Shown here in pieces: positions 11,501 through 21,013 of a stretch of DNA of 64,000 nucleotides. Below the pieces are notes generated by a model, which was not told the DNA's origin, did no database searches, and was given only the letters and a program-made list of their open reading frames with translations. Made by a program: the position numbers and the translations under genes. Numbering within the stretch: position 1 is the first letter of the stretch; each line of letters opens with the position of its first letter. Source of the stretch: Enoplolaimus lenunculus (taxonomy: Eukaryota; Nematoda; Enoplea; Enoplida; Thoracostomopsidae); NCBI GenBank assembly GCA_030248215.1, contig JASANG010001532.1, positions 334,746-398,745 of the forward strand. Reading direction: 5' to 3'.

Positions 11501-14500
11501 AAGAGGACATATTCTGCATCAGCGTGCTGGCTATGGCATCACGACAATTCGTCGACTGACAACTTTAAATCCAAAGTTTCATCGACTCGACAATTCGTCG
11601 CTCATCATTATGCTTAGGCTGAAACTTATGCTTAGGATTACGCTTAGGATAATGATTAGATTTATTCGTAAGCATTAGGACACTGTTCGGCGACAAGTTG
11701 TCGGGCGACCAACTGCGGCAGATACTCTGGCTGTAAAAGCATGTTTGCATTCAATGTTAATTTTCCACCCCAATAATTACCTGATAAACTGATTTTAATG
11801 TGAAATTTGCATTAATCGTAAATTGCATTAAACGGACCAATGTTACTTTTAGGGCCGTAACAGTAGATTAAGCGTATTCCAAAGCTTAAGCCTAAGCCTA
11901 AGCGTTGCAAAACCGTATTCCTAAGCCAAAGCCTAAGCCTAACCCTAAGCAAAAAATGTAGTCTAGAATGTAAGCCTACTCTTTTACAGACCCTCCAGAA
12001 ACTGGGACGGCCCTAGCAGTAACATGAACCATTAATCGTATATTTTGCAATACAGGTGGCTCTCAAACTAGAACTAGACACTGTTTAGCTGCTACTTGCA
12101 GTCAGCTAATATCTACCGAAGTGCGCCTTTGTGACAATAACGCTGAATGCAATTACTATTCTAACGGATGGCTCTCATGGACTTCGTGGTCTACATGCTC
12201 AAATTCATGTGGAGGTAACTAAGAACAGAAAAAGTTACCAAAAAGCGATAATATACAAACAATCCAACAACAAATATCTCAAAATAAATAAATAAATACA
12301 TATATAAATAAGGACCAAGCAATAGAGTAAGCTTAAGCTTTAGACTATCTTTTTTGCTTGGCGTAAGCTTAGGCTTAGGAATATGCTCATTCTTACGCTT
12401 AGGCTTAGGCTTAGGCTTAGGAATATGCTTATAACACTGTTCCGACCCTGTTCTTTACATTGATTCTAACATGTATCGTTCATTCGAATGAGCAGACACT
12501 AACTCAATTTATTCAATATTTATAGTTAAAATACGTCGTTTACCGTTTACATTATGGTTAGTAGTATCGGGGTCCATTTCTGATGAAAAATTCATCCTAT
12601 AATGCCACCCATTTTTAAAAAAACAGATTCAAACTTTAATAGCAACAATAGCAAATACCATGGCTGGCAATGCTAAAACTGTTATTCTGCCATGTATTGA
12701 ATTTGTTGAGTGACTTAAGTTTTTACATATCTTAACTACAGTTTCAGAAATAATGGCAGTGTTTCCGAAACCGTACTTAAGTACAACTTAGTACTTAAGT
12801 ACGGGCGAAGTAATTGCTTAACTATTTTGCCGTCTTTAAAAGCGTACTTAAGTTAACTAAATACTTAAGTCGCTGACTAATTTTGATGTACTACAAATTA
12901 ACCGCTCAGGCATACTAACCTTGGTCCAATTGAAATTGTAGACTTATGATGCCTCCTTAATATAAACCAAAACTATTAGTTTATTGTCATGACAATGGCC
13001 GTTAATATTGGCGCTTCTTTGGCTGTGCTGGAAAATTTAAGTATTTGCTTAAGTCGGCAACTTAAGTAATTGCTTAAGTCGGCAACTTAAGTTTTGCTTA
13101 AGTCGGCAACTTAAGTTTTGCTTAAGTCGGCAACTTAAGTAATTGCTTAAGTGTAACTTAAGTTAATACTTAAGTAAGATTTCAGAAACCCAGCCATTTA
13201 ATTGTTCAAGTAGTTACTTAGCACACATAAATATGAAACTGTGCTTAAAGTACGGTTTCAGAAATGATCAAACCATTATCAATATCATTTCAGCAGGAAT
13301 TCAGACAAGAAAGCGGAAATGCATAAATGCACATGAGTGCACTTCATCACAAGAATTACAATCACAACGTTGTATTTCGTTATGTTCTTCCATAGCTACC
13401 AAAATTGGTATGTTCACTGACTTGGTTGCAGAAACATGACTTAAATCAACCTTTAACTTAATTGAATATCAAAGCAAACTTCACTAAGTAACGTCAAACA
13501 TCGCAAAGGCGAATTATACAAACCTTACCGAAAAACGCCAACTATAAAGTAATCATAAAAAGCTTATCAAATTGTTCGAAAATTGGGCCCATGTATAGAA
13601 CAGGGCCAGAACTGTAGTATACGCATATCCCTAAGCCTAAGTCTAAGCCGAAGCCTAAGCGTACGGATGCGCCTATTCCTAAGCCTAATCCTAAGCAAAA
13701 GGCTAGCCTAAAGCTTAAGCTGACTTTATTATTGCCCCGCAAGAAAACGTCCCGGCCTTGTTCTATACATGTGCCGAAAATTGTGAAAGTTATGAATCCA
13801 TTTAATAAAATATTCCACAAATATATTTGCTAAATTAATTTAGCCTCTCCAACTCAACTGTTACAGAACAAGATAACATTCCGCAATGGTCGCAATGGTC
13901 AGAATGGAGTGAATGCGATTGCTATACAGGTCAACGACTACGGTTAAGACAGTGCTCCGATCCAGCACCTCCAATCTCCCGAATACACGCTGAATGTATT
14001 GGAACAAACACTGAAGTGAAAGATTGTGTATCACAAAACTATTGCGGTTAGCGCTATACTGCATTTTTAGTATATTTTATGCGCTGTTCAATTTCGATAA
14101 GTTGATTAATCAACTCAGAGAGCGAATTAGTCATTTCTGGATATTTCTGAGTTAAATAGCAGTAAATGTTAACTCACTGTGAGCTGATTTAATTCCGGAT
14201 GAGTTAATGAATTAACTCAGAATAAGTTCAATCCAGACTTCTGAGCGATCTAATGCAGATGTCAGGCTTCTGAATGGATTCAAATCTTCCGAGTTAAAAT
14301 CACCTCACTGGAATTTAAAGTGTGCAGTAAAAACTCGCAGAAATACAACCAAAAACATGCAATGATACATATATATTACAGTTTTCGTTTATGATTGTCA
14401 CCTAAAACTATAAGCCCAGGATTATCGACCAAACGTGAACAAAGTACAATTAGACACGCGCCAAATACCGTTAGCTAATCAGCGTTAATCTTACATCACT

Positions 14501-16104
14501 GTAGTTTTGCTACATCTCACAATCGCTATTCGGACTAGGCCAACCAACTATATGCTTGGAATACCACATTGGCTTATACTTACGTCAATTAATAATTGGC
14601 GTAAATACCAGGTTATCTTACGACAATTATACATTGGCAACTAGAGCCAAACCATTGAAAACTTTATCAGTTAAGCAAATTTAAAATTTCAATTTACAGC
14701 TCCTATATCTGGTGGATGGTCAGAATGGTCACGTATGAACGAATGCCCTAAAGAGTGTAACTGTCAAGGCGCCCGACGGTACAAAATTCGCCAATGCTCA
14801 AATCCGATCCCAGTAAACAAAGGATTGAAATGTTTCGGTGACGAAATACACTACGAAACGTGTAACAATGCCGCTTGTACAAACGAAAGTAAGTTTACAA
14901 GTACAGCACTCAGTATCAAAAATATTACTGTTTAGCAGGGGTGCAACCGGAGGTGAAAAATACCGGAAGCGGCGGTCAACGAAATTTGCCGGAGCCGGAG
15001 CCAGAGGTGGGGCGAAATTAGATAGTGAAAATGCCGGTAAATTAGTTAGTTTTACCCAATATCTGCAGTATGTTTTTATATTTATATAATATGTATATTC
15101 ATTCTCATTGACAAAACGTTTTCATTGCTTTATTCTGGCAAAGTGTAAACGACAAAAAGGTAAACACAGCTTTTAGGATTTACCGTTCACATCATTAATT
15201 TAGACATTTAACTAAACAAATTGTCAATATGGCACAGATTTGCAAAATTCAACAGTTTAAATTTCCAACTCAAACTTCTTTTCAACTGTGAACTATTGTT
15301 TATTCAGAAGCGTATGATATTGACGGAGGTTTGTCGGAATGGTCCGATTGGTCACAATGCAGCGCAACTTGCGGCGTTGGCAGCCGCAAACGCACAAGAC
15401 ACTGCAATTCGCCGAAACCCCACTACGGCGGTTCGTATTGCTACGGTTCGTTGGAACAAACCAGTATATGTCGCAATGAAATTCCATGCCCGAGTAAGCG
15501 TCGCACTAGAGCTTTTGGGGCCCATGTATAGAACAGGGCCGGAACAGTAATATAAGCATACTCCTAAGCCTAAACGTAAGCGTAAGAATGAGCTTATACC
15601 TAAGCATATGCCTATATGCAAAAAATTAGTCTAAAGCTTACGCTTACTCTATTGCAGTGCAGTAGAAAAACCTTCCGTCCCTAATCATTACACATGGGCC
15701 GCCTAATCGTATATAAGCCTAAACTTTAGTCTAAAGCTTAAACGTATAACCATGCATGAGCCAAAACTTCTGCCTTTCTGATCTTATAGGGTATACACAG
15801 GCGTTTGTATGGGCCCCTGATAGCGATAAATGCAACTCAAACACGACTTCAAAAACAAAATCTCCAAAAAAAAAACATTTTTAAGTTTACAATTTAAACA
15901 GGGCTCCAACTTGGCTCATGGTCGCAATGGTCCGACTGGTCCGGCTGCAAATGTGACTCACAGCTGTCAAAACAAATTTCGTATCGCGAATGCAACAATC
16001 CACGCGCAAACACAAATAACATCGAATACCGTTCGTGGGCACACTGTAGAGGCCGAGTACGCTGGACGAAACCATGTACAGTGCAACAAAATTGCACAGC
16101 ATAA
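5546..16104 (+). CDS. Secreted protein with ten thrombospondin type-1 repeats
   Basis: Nine exons join in phase: 5546-5599, 7410-7471, 9633-10945, 12056-12214, 13297-13407, 13867-14046, 14700-14888, 15308-15493, 15902-16104 (818 aa, TAA stop). Exon 1 is almost exactly a signal peptide (MSVNLIAALFTIHLLVAN). Ten TSRs follow, marked by WxxW and Cys patterns such as GWSFWTQWSQC, VVWSQWSSWSGSC, WSECSSTCKGG, WLSWTSWSTCSNSCGG, SEWSDWSQCSATCGVG and GSWSQWSDWSGCKC. The first is split by intron 2. A basic linker with RRRR (about residues 161-177) may be a furin-type site. Introns after exon 3 are all phase 1, the pattern of shuffled extracellular modules; several cut a TSR right after the second Cys. 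WxxW favours C-mannosylation and CSxxCG O-fucosylation (family knowledge). No transmembrane segment is seen. The role (matrix, guidance or adhesion) is unknown and I assign no orthologue. Confidence 0.88.
5605..5715. repeat. MITE family C, truncated copy beside a splice donor
   Basis: Starts ACACTGCAAAAAATGGTGAG only about 6 bases after the GTAAGT donor of TSP-repeat gene exon 1. The left half is well kept; the right half is lost in an unrelated tract with CCTAAGC units. Confidence 0.65.
5930..6115. repeat. C-rich element resembling family H
   Basis: Runs of C and the phrases GGCCGGAGCAGCCAC and CTGCTCCGCCACTACTC at the two edges look like loose inverted ends. It lies in intron 1 of the TSP-repeat gene. 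Weak call. Confidence 0.3.
6300..6428 (-). mobile_element. tRNA-derived SINE, copy A
   Basis: On the minus strand there is a tRNA-like head: CTATAGCTGAGTGGTGATGG (A box) and, about 35 bases on, GGAGTTCGAATCCTAGC (B box). It is followed by a tail containing ATATTCATGTGAGAAAGGGT. The same tail follows another tRNA-like head at 18371-18475 on the opposite strand, which is what defines a SINE family rather than a tRNA gene. Lies in intron 1 of the TSP-repeat gene. Confidence 0.65.
6705..6846. repeat. MITE family A, copy 1
   Basis: Inverted ends GGCCCATGTTACTTTAAGGG and CCCTTTAAGTAACAGCGGCC. The core has a short GGCTTAGG hexamer run (telomere-like TTAGGC) and the family phrase AATACGCTTAATCTACTGTT. 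Intron 1 of the TSP-repeat gene. Confidence 0.8.
7476..7875. repeat. Long fold-back element in TSP-repeat gene intron 2
   Basis: Two arms of about 60 bases or more are inverted copies: GCGCCCTGCTTGTGGAAATC near 7519 and GATCTCCACAAGCAGGGCGC near 7781, with the neighbouring AAAACGCCTTTTT / AAAAAGGCGTTTT also paired. The loop is about 140 bases. It begins within about 5 bases of the exon 2 donor. Confidence 0.65.
7957..8517. repeat. TIR element with a family D MITE inside
   Basis: Imperfect inverted ends of about 85 bases: TATAGCCAATATGGTTAGCC on the left pairs with GGCTAGTTAC/CCATATTGGCGATATGGCT on the right. The left arm is followed at about 8029-8223 by a separate element rich in AACTCAGTTAACTC phrases (family D), so one element appears inserted within another. 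Confidence 0.5.
8926..9583. repeat. TIR element containing a 115-bp tandem array
   Basis: The outer ends are GGGTGGCGCTGT and ATAGCGCCACCCT, inverted to each other. Inside, 9123-9582 is four head-to-tail copies of a 115-bp unit (starts at 9123, 9238, 9353, 9468) bearing GACGTCATCAAAATAT and CACGGCGCCGGACGTC. Units are nearly identical, so the array is young. Lies in intron 2 of the TSP-repeat gene, ending about 50 bases before the exon 3 acceptor. Confidence 0.8.
11834..12030. repeat. MITE family A, copy 2
   Basis: Begins GGACCAATGTTACTTTTAGG, ends GGCCCTAGCAGTAACATGAA; the core carries CCTAAGCCTAAGCG hexamers and GTAGTCTAGAATGTAAGCC. It ends about 25 bases before the exon 4 acceptor of the TSP-repeat gene. 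Confidence 0.8.
12320..12462. repeat. MITE family B, partial copy
   Basis: Contains AAGCTTAAGCTTTAGACTA, a GCTTAGG hexamer tract and the family B end phrase CACTGTTCCGACCCTGTTCT. The outermost bases on the left are not recognisable. Intron 4 of the TSP-repeat gene. Confidence 0.65.
12755..13195. repeat. TTAAGT-rich element with 23-bp minisatellite
   Basis: Both edges carry a TTTC(A/C)GAAACC-type phrase next to stacked ACTTAAGTAC palindromes. At about 13050-13140 the unit GCTTAAGTCGGCAACTTAAG is repeated about four times with small spacers. Non-coding, in intron 4 of the TSP-repeat gene just before exon 5. Confidence 0.6.
13586..13775. repeat. MITE family B, copy in TSP-repeat gene intron 5
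   Basis: Inverted ends GGCCCATGTATAGAACAGGG and CCTTGTTCTATACATGTGCC. The core has CCTAAGTCTAAGCCGAAGCC-type hexamers and AAAGCTTAAGCTGACT. Complete. Confidence 0.85.
14090..14330. repeat. MITE family D copy
   Basis: Built of AACTCA/TGAGTT phrases in both orientations (GTTGATTAATCAACTCAGAG near the left, AAATCACCTCACTGGAATTT near the right). Matching copies lie at 38503-38696 and 51688-51926. Intron 6 of the TSP-repeat gene. Confidence 0.6.
14937..15060. repeat. Element family I, partial copy
   Basis: Starts CAGGGGTGCAACCGGAGGTG, the left end of the complete element at 20165-20488. The right end is not found. Intron 7 of the TSP-repeat gene. Confidence 0.5.
15519..15700. repeat. MITE family B, copy in TSP-repeat gene intron 8
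   Basis: Left end GGCCCATGTATAGAACAGGG, right end CCCTAATCATTACACATGGG followed by CC. Core with CCTAAGCCTAAACGTAAGCG. It begins about 25 bases after the exon 8 splice donor. Confidence 0.8.
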
Positions 16105-16210
16105 AACACTTAATTGCAATCGCATAAGTAATTGGAAAAACAACTCACCGCCGTTTGTACATACACCTGGCGTATATGTGCAGTCAACTCTACAGAGTAT
16201 ATACAACCAG

Positions 16211-16420
16211 GGGTCAGTGTTACGTTTAGAGCCGCAACAGTAGATTAAGCGTATTTCTAAGAATAAGCCTAAGCGTTGTAAAAGCATATTCCTAAGCCTA
16301 AGCGTTGTAAAAGCATATTCCTAAGCCAAAGCCTAAGCAAAAAAAATGTAGTCTAGAATGTAAGCCTCTTTTACAGACCCATACCAGAAACCGGGACGGC
16401 CCTAAAAGTAACGTGGGTCC
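16211..16420. repeat. MITE family A, copy 3
   Basis: Starts GGGTCAGTGTTACGTTTAGA and ends GACGGCCCTAAAAGTAACGT; the core holds a repeated CTAAGCGTTGTAAAAGCATA block. It lies about 100 bases beyond the stop codon of the TSP-repeat gene and could fall in its 3' UTR. Confidence 0.75.
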
Positions 16421-17012
16421 AATCAGATATCGACCGCATGTCCGATTCCGGTTTTATATCCGGCAAAAAGGTGTGGCTCGGTCCATAAAATTGCGTTTTT
16501 ACGCGTGAAAAGGAAATAACAGGCATATTGTTGCGAATACATTCCTGGGAAAGTTTTAAAAAGTTTGTTTTGATAATAAAGTGATGATTAAAAAACCAAG
16601 CTAACAACTATTTCAAATCAATACACATAATACTTCAACTAGTGATGGGCATAGGATATTTTTTCACATCCGGATATCCGGCAATTCTTGCCGGATATAT
16701 CCGGATATCCGAAATGAAATTTTCTATTTCGGATATCCGAAACTCGATTTGTGTTTTTTGAGTTTCCGAACCTCAATTTTCGTTTCTTAAGCACTTGTTT
16801 TAACTTGTTGCTCTAAAGGAAGTACCCTGACCCTCAAGCAAATTGATATGAGCATAAAAGATACAATTCTAAAAATCGGTTATTTATTATGCCACACACA
16901 AAAACGTATTTCTGAATTTATTCAGAAAAGTGTTTTCTGTGGCAAATTTGAAAAGTTTTGCTGATATTTAAGACAATTTTTTCTAAAAAAATATTATTTT
17001 GAGTGCAGTACT
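16421..17012. repeat. GGATATCCGG-rich repeat and AT-rich filler
   Basis: A tract around 16655-16745 is dense in GGATATCCGG and its near copies, in both orientations because the motif is palindromic. Similar tracts recur at 37545-37650, 38695-38880 and 61435-61720. AATAAA at about 16576 could serve the TSP-repeat gene, but that is only a motif match. Confidence 0.4.
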
Positions 17013-17165
17013 GTAGTGACCCGAATAAGAAGGGGTACCCATTTTGAGTCCGAATCAATAGAAGTCCGTATCCCTAATAACAGTCCGTAAGCGCACAGAG
17101 TCCCAAAACCATAATTAGAGTCCATAAATGTCAATTATTCCTAATTGTAGCGCATAAATGAATCC
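17013..17165 (+). repeat. MITE family G copy
   Basis: Begins CTGTAGTGACCCGAATAAGA; contains GACTC, ACAGTCCGTAAG and TAGAGTCCATAAATGTCAAT phrases shared with 1-258. The far end is uncertain. Confidence 0.6.
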
Positions 17166-17692
17166 AGGACCAAATATATACGAAAACTGCCTACCGGGTT
17201 CCGGTAAATTTAATATCCGGTCGATAAACTCGGATATCTGCCTCAGTCTACAAATCGATCCCCGGCTCCGGAAGATTTTGGATCGAAGTTTCGGTAACGT
17301 CTGCTTGCTGTCCATCAGTGTCTGCTTCGGGTTTCTGTTACCACTGTAATAACAAATCTAAACAATTCAAATTCAAATATGCCCATGAAATACGTAAAAT
17401 ACGGTGCCAATACGCGCCACATGTTTGAACTTTGATTACTAACTCAGTATTCGCTTCCGCAATTTTTTATCTGTATAACACTCTGCAAGTTGGGCTAGGT
17501 TAACAACTTTACACGCACATTTTTGCACATGTGAGCCATATACGCAATCATGGCATAACTGGTAAACAACAGTTAAAATTTACTAAATTAGAAACTTTAA
17601 CTTAAAACATTCCATACCTGCACATGAGACTCAAACTGGAAACTTGCCATTATTATACTGCTACGTGAAAAATATATTCCCTGACCAATGTT

Positions 17693-17842
17693 ACTTTTTT
17701 ACGTCCGTAACAAACGATATTCCTAAGCCTAAGTCTATAGCGTAAAAATAAGCTTTAATTGTAAGCTTAAAATGAAGACGCTAATCCTACTATATTGCTG
17801 TCGTGTGCGGGAACGGGACGGCCCTAACAGCACCATGGGTCC
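17693..17842. repeat. MITE family A, copy 4
   Basis: Starts GACCAATGTTACTTTTTTAC and ends GGCCCTAACAGCACCATGGG. Short hexamer core. Intergenic between the TSP-repeat gene and TSR3. Confidence 0.7.
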
Positions 17843-18187
17843 ATTCCCTTATCGTTAGTGCGTCGGCAGAAAATTTTGACCAGAAGAGCATAACAAAACT
17901 TAAAAGCGGCACGCAAATATAACACAAATTATCACAGTATAACAGGTCATCCATTAACGAAATAGCGTTACTTAGATTTAGGCTTACGCTTAAAGTTCCT
18001 GATGTTTATTCTGGTCCAGTTGTATACACAGACCATTAACTTGTTCACTTATACACTTATTGAGTGTACATACTATGAGCAAATACTGACACTGCGTGCA
18101 ATGTTCAACAATTCTAACATATATGAGGAGTATATATATAAAATCTCCACAAAACGTGAGAGCTCTTTCCGCTCGAGTGTCAAGCTA

Positions 18188-18362
18188 CTGTAGTGAGCCG
18201 AATAAGAGGGGAGGACTGACATTTATTTGGCCTCTCAAGAGGGTCTCCCTCTTGTTATTCGGTTACGGACTGTTATTTATTTTCAAAGCCTACGGACTCT
18301 TATTAGGGAAACAGACTCGTATTGATTAGGCCTCAAAATGGGGACCCCCTGTTATTCAAGTC
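18188..18362 (+). repeat. MITE family G copy
   Basis: Starts CTGTAGTGAGCCGAATAAGA, ends GGGGACCCCCTGTTATTCAA; shares ACGGACTGTTATTTAT-type phrases with the other copies. Directly followed by a SINE. Confidence 0.65.
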
Positions 18363-18370
18363 AGTACATT

Positions 18371-18475
18371 ATACCTATACAATAGCTCAGTGGTTATTAA
18401 GACTGAGGTTCCAGTCTACCATGAAATTACTTCCCAGGTGCACTTGATGATATTCATGTGAGAAAGGGTTTAACT
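18371..18475 (+). mobile_element. tRNA-derived SINE, copy B
   Basis: AATAGCTCAGTGGTTATTAA resembles a tRNA A box and GAGGTTCCAGTCTACC a B box. The tail TATTCATGTGAGAAAGGGTT matches the tail of the copy at 6300-6428. The head is shorter than a full tRNA, so it is degraded. Located just downstream of TSR3. Confidence 0.6.
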
Positions 18476-18509
18476 TGTTTCCGACTTCAATCCTAAAATT
18501 CACGACCTT

Positions 18510-19214
18510 TTAATCTGAATCAGATTCACTCGGTGGTAAGTCAATCACATCTCGCCGCTTTCGTTTCTCTTCATCTTCTGTTTGAATCTTATCCAAATAT
18601 GCAGTTTGAACTGCAATGACATCACGCGATCCGCTCGCGTTGGCATAAGCGTCTAGCAACTCTTGATTGATAGCTAAAAATCCACTTATCCCCCAGCGAA
18701 ATGGTTCTAGCACTTGCCGTGCGGCGTCTTGAAACCCTACGATGTACAACGCCGCTGCTAGCGCTTCAGCACATGACAGCTCACAAGGTTTGCCATAATT
18801 GACCGGATTCGCAGCTACAAGATATGGAAGTAACCTCGAATGGGGTCCTTTAACCTGGCGCAAAGGCGTTTTATCCAACTGATGCCACGAGCAATCAACA
18901 ACGGCTATCCCGTACGACTCTGCAATTTCCCTATCAGATGGACTTACAACACAACCATATGGGTCTGGTTTTAAAATTAAGCCACCATATGATTGGTTCA
19001 AACGCAAGGTAGTAACGTATCCGCAGCGAACCAATTTTCGACCGGAACATTTCGAAGGATCACATTGGTTAAAGTCCCACATCGCTAGATTACATGGTAG
19101 ACGCGATGTTGTAGTTGCGTCGTCTTCAGAATTCGAGTTGCCGTTGTCATTCAAATTATCAATATCAGTGTTTGGTTTTGAACTAGTCGCGACGCTATTT
19201 TCATCAGAATTCAT
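18510..19214 (-). CDS. TSR3: 18S rRNA aminocarboxypropyltransferase TSR3
   Basis: One uninterrupted 234-residue frame from ATG to TAA, with no intron. TSR3 transfers the aminocarboxypropyl group of S-adenosylmethionine to a hypermodified uridine of 18S rRNA late in small-subunit maturation (family knowledge). Residues 1-40 are acidic and Ser/Asn-rich. The conserved core then starts with WDFNQCDPSKCSGRKL, the Cys-containing N-terminal domain shared with RLI-like proteins. It continues through LILKPDPYGCVVSPSDR, VVDCSWHQL, RLLPYLVAANPVNYGKPCEL and the helical C-terminal part with FRWGISGFLAINQELLDAY. An acidic/basic tail ends the protein. Length is within the family range. The neighbours on this strand have different jobs, but DHX37 at 54561-63196 works in the same 40S pathway. 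Confidence 0.95.
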   Translation of the reverse strand: MNSDENSVATSSKPNTDIDNLNDNGNSNSEDDATTTSRLPCNLAMWDFNQCDPSKCSGRKLVRCGYVTTLRLNQSYGGLILKPDPYGCVVSPSDREIAESYGIAVVDCSWHQLDKTPLRQVKGPHSRLLPYLVAANPVNYGKPCELSCAEALAAALYIVGFQDAARQVLEPFRWGISGFLAINQELLDAYANASGSRDVIAVQTAYLDKIQTEDEEKRKRRDVIDLPPSESDSD

Positions 19215-19678
19215 AGCTGAAAAAATTTATTGAAAACAAAGTCGACTTAAACTTGTAAATATCGAAAAAATCTGGCCGTTCGAGCATCGAACATAACGGA
19301 CATCCAAAAAGAACATATATACAGCCTAAAATTCAAAAACGCGATGCAAATTTGTCAAAGCCTTAGCAAAGCCACCCAAATTGACAAGAGGATCGAGGCT
19401 CCGCTTCGTACGCTCCGATTACGGTGTCGATGAACGAAGCCTTAGGTACGATCAAATGGAGCTCCAAGAATTAATCCGCCCGCTCCTCTTATGGCTCACC
19501 GAGGCTCTGTACCATCTCGGTCAAAATATAAACCCTATCAAATTGTCCAAAAAAAATTGCATTCTGCTACAGATTCGATACTTTTAAAGCCTGTGGAAGT
19601 TTTGAAATTACTAGGATGTGGTCTGATTTTACGAGTGTGGCATGAAAGATTCGGTTGGTTAATCGGAGCAAAGTAAGC

Positions 19679-20012
19679 AGGCCAAACTATAGAACAGCGT
19701 CGGATAGTAGGATAAGCATATTGCTAAGAGGCTAAGCGTAAGAATGAGCTTATACCTAATTCTAACGGAAATTAATCTAAAACATAAGCGAAGAATTTTC
19801 AGTTTACTATCTGTAAACCCTTCTCACATATAGATTTGAAGGCCAATGTAAAGAACAGGGGCGGAACAGTATTATAAGCATATTCCTAAGCTTAAGCGTG
19901 AGAATGACAATATTCCTAAGCCTAAGCCAAGCAAAAAAAATTAGTCTAAACTTAAGCTTACTCTTTTCTAGTTCCAGAGAAAAACGTTCCGCCCCTGATC
20001 TTTACATGGGCC
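19679..20012. repeat. Two MITE family B copies in tandem
   Basis: A degraded copy starts GGCCAAACTATAGAACAGCG at 19679. A better copy runs 19841-20012 from GGCCAATGTAAAGAACAGGG to CCCTGATCTTTACATGGGCC, with CCTAAGCCTAAGCC units inside. Intergenic between TSR3 and OSGEPL1. Confidence 0.75.
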
Positions 20013-20164
20013 AGTATCCCTAACAGAGCACGGTCTCACGCTAGAAGGATCCGGCAATCATGGATGTTTTACGTTTTTTGAATAAGTTTGTTGCAGCTAC
20101 ATTAAAATTAACAGCAAATTCCACACATCTATTATATAATTTTGCCCCACCTTCTGGCGTGGTT

Positions 20165-20488
20165 CAGGGTGCAACCGGAGGTGAAAAAAGCCGGAGGTAA
20201 ACGAAACTTGTCCGAGCCGAAGGTGCAGAAAATTAGTTGTAAAAATAATCGTTAATTAGTTAATTTTAGCCAATATCTGTAATATGTTGTTAAGTTTTGG
20301 TTTTACGTTAACCTTCTGCGAAATTTCGGAAATTTTTTCCTGAAAATTGTAACAGTGAAATAAAACGTGCTAAACAGATGAATTTTGCAAAATTTTAGCA
20401 CTAAATTGCCGAAACCTCCGGTAAAAATTCTACCGGAGCCAGAGGCCGATTTTCTGCTGTAGCCGGAAGCACCTCCGGTTGTACCCTG
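20165..20488. repeat. Element family I, complete copy
   Basis: Inverted ends CAGGGTGCAACCGGAGGTG and CACCTCCGGTTGTACCCTG differ at one base. The interior has further opposed CCGGAGG/CCTCCGG phrases and an AT-rich centre. A diverged copy lies next to it (about 20741-20980) and another at 62104-62451. Confidence 0.8.
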
Positions 20489-20740
20489 GTTACTCCCTTG
20501 TGAACATACCGTAAATTGTAAATTAGAAATTTAGTAAGTGTACATATCCACAAATCCTCGCCTGGACATAGAAAAATATAATGAAACGGTCCAAAAAACA
20601 GCCACTGTAAAACACAAATACTGCACAAAACGCTCATTAATTTAAAACACGGAAGGAAAAAGGTTTACTATAAAAACTTTCTAATAACACACATTTGGAA
20701 AAGGGCAGAATAAATCGAAACATTTTGCCGAAAACAGCAG

Positions 20741-20980
20741 GGAGCAACCAAAGATGAAAAATGTCGAAGGACGGAGATAAAAAAGTTGCCGTAGTAGGAG
20801 GTTGGGCGCAATTACGTGGTTAAATAAATATAATTTGCTTATTTTAGCAACAATTAACTACTCAATGTTGTACGAAAACTTAAAACGTAAATGCACCAAA
20901 CAATACAATTTTTGATATATTGAACGTTTACAAACGAAATTACCGGAACCTCCGGTAGAAATTCAATCAGAGCAGCCTAC
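20741..20980. repeat. Element family I, diverged copy
   Basis: GGGAGCAACCAAAGATGAAA on the left and ACCTCCGGTAGAAATTC on the right recall the complete element at 20165-20488. The edges are worn. It ends close to the OSGEPL1 stop codon. Confidence 0.45.
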
Positions 20981-21013
20981 AATGAGCGCAAACAAAAGAG
21001 TCATCATTACATG

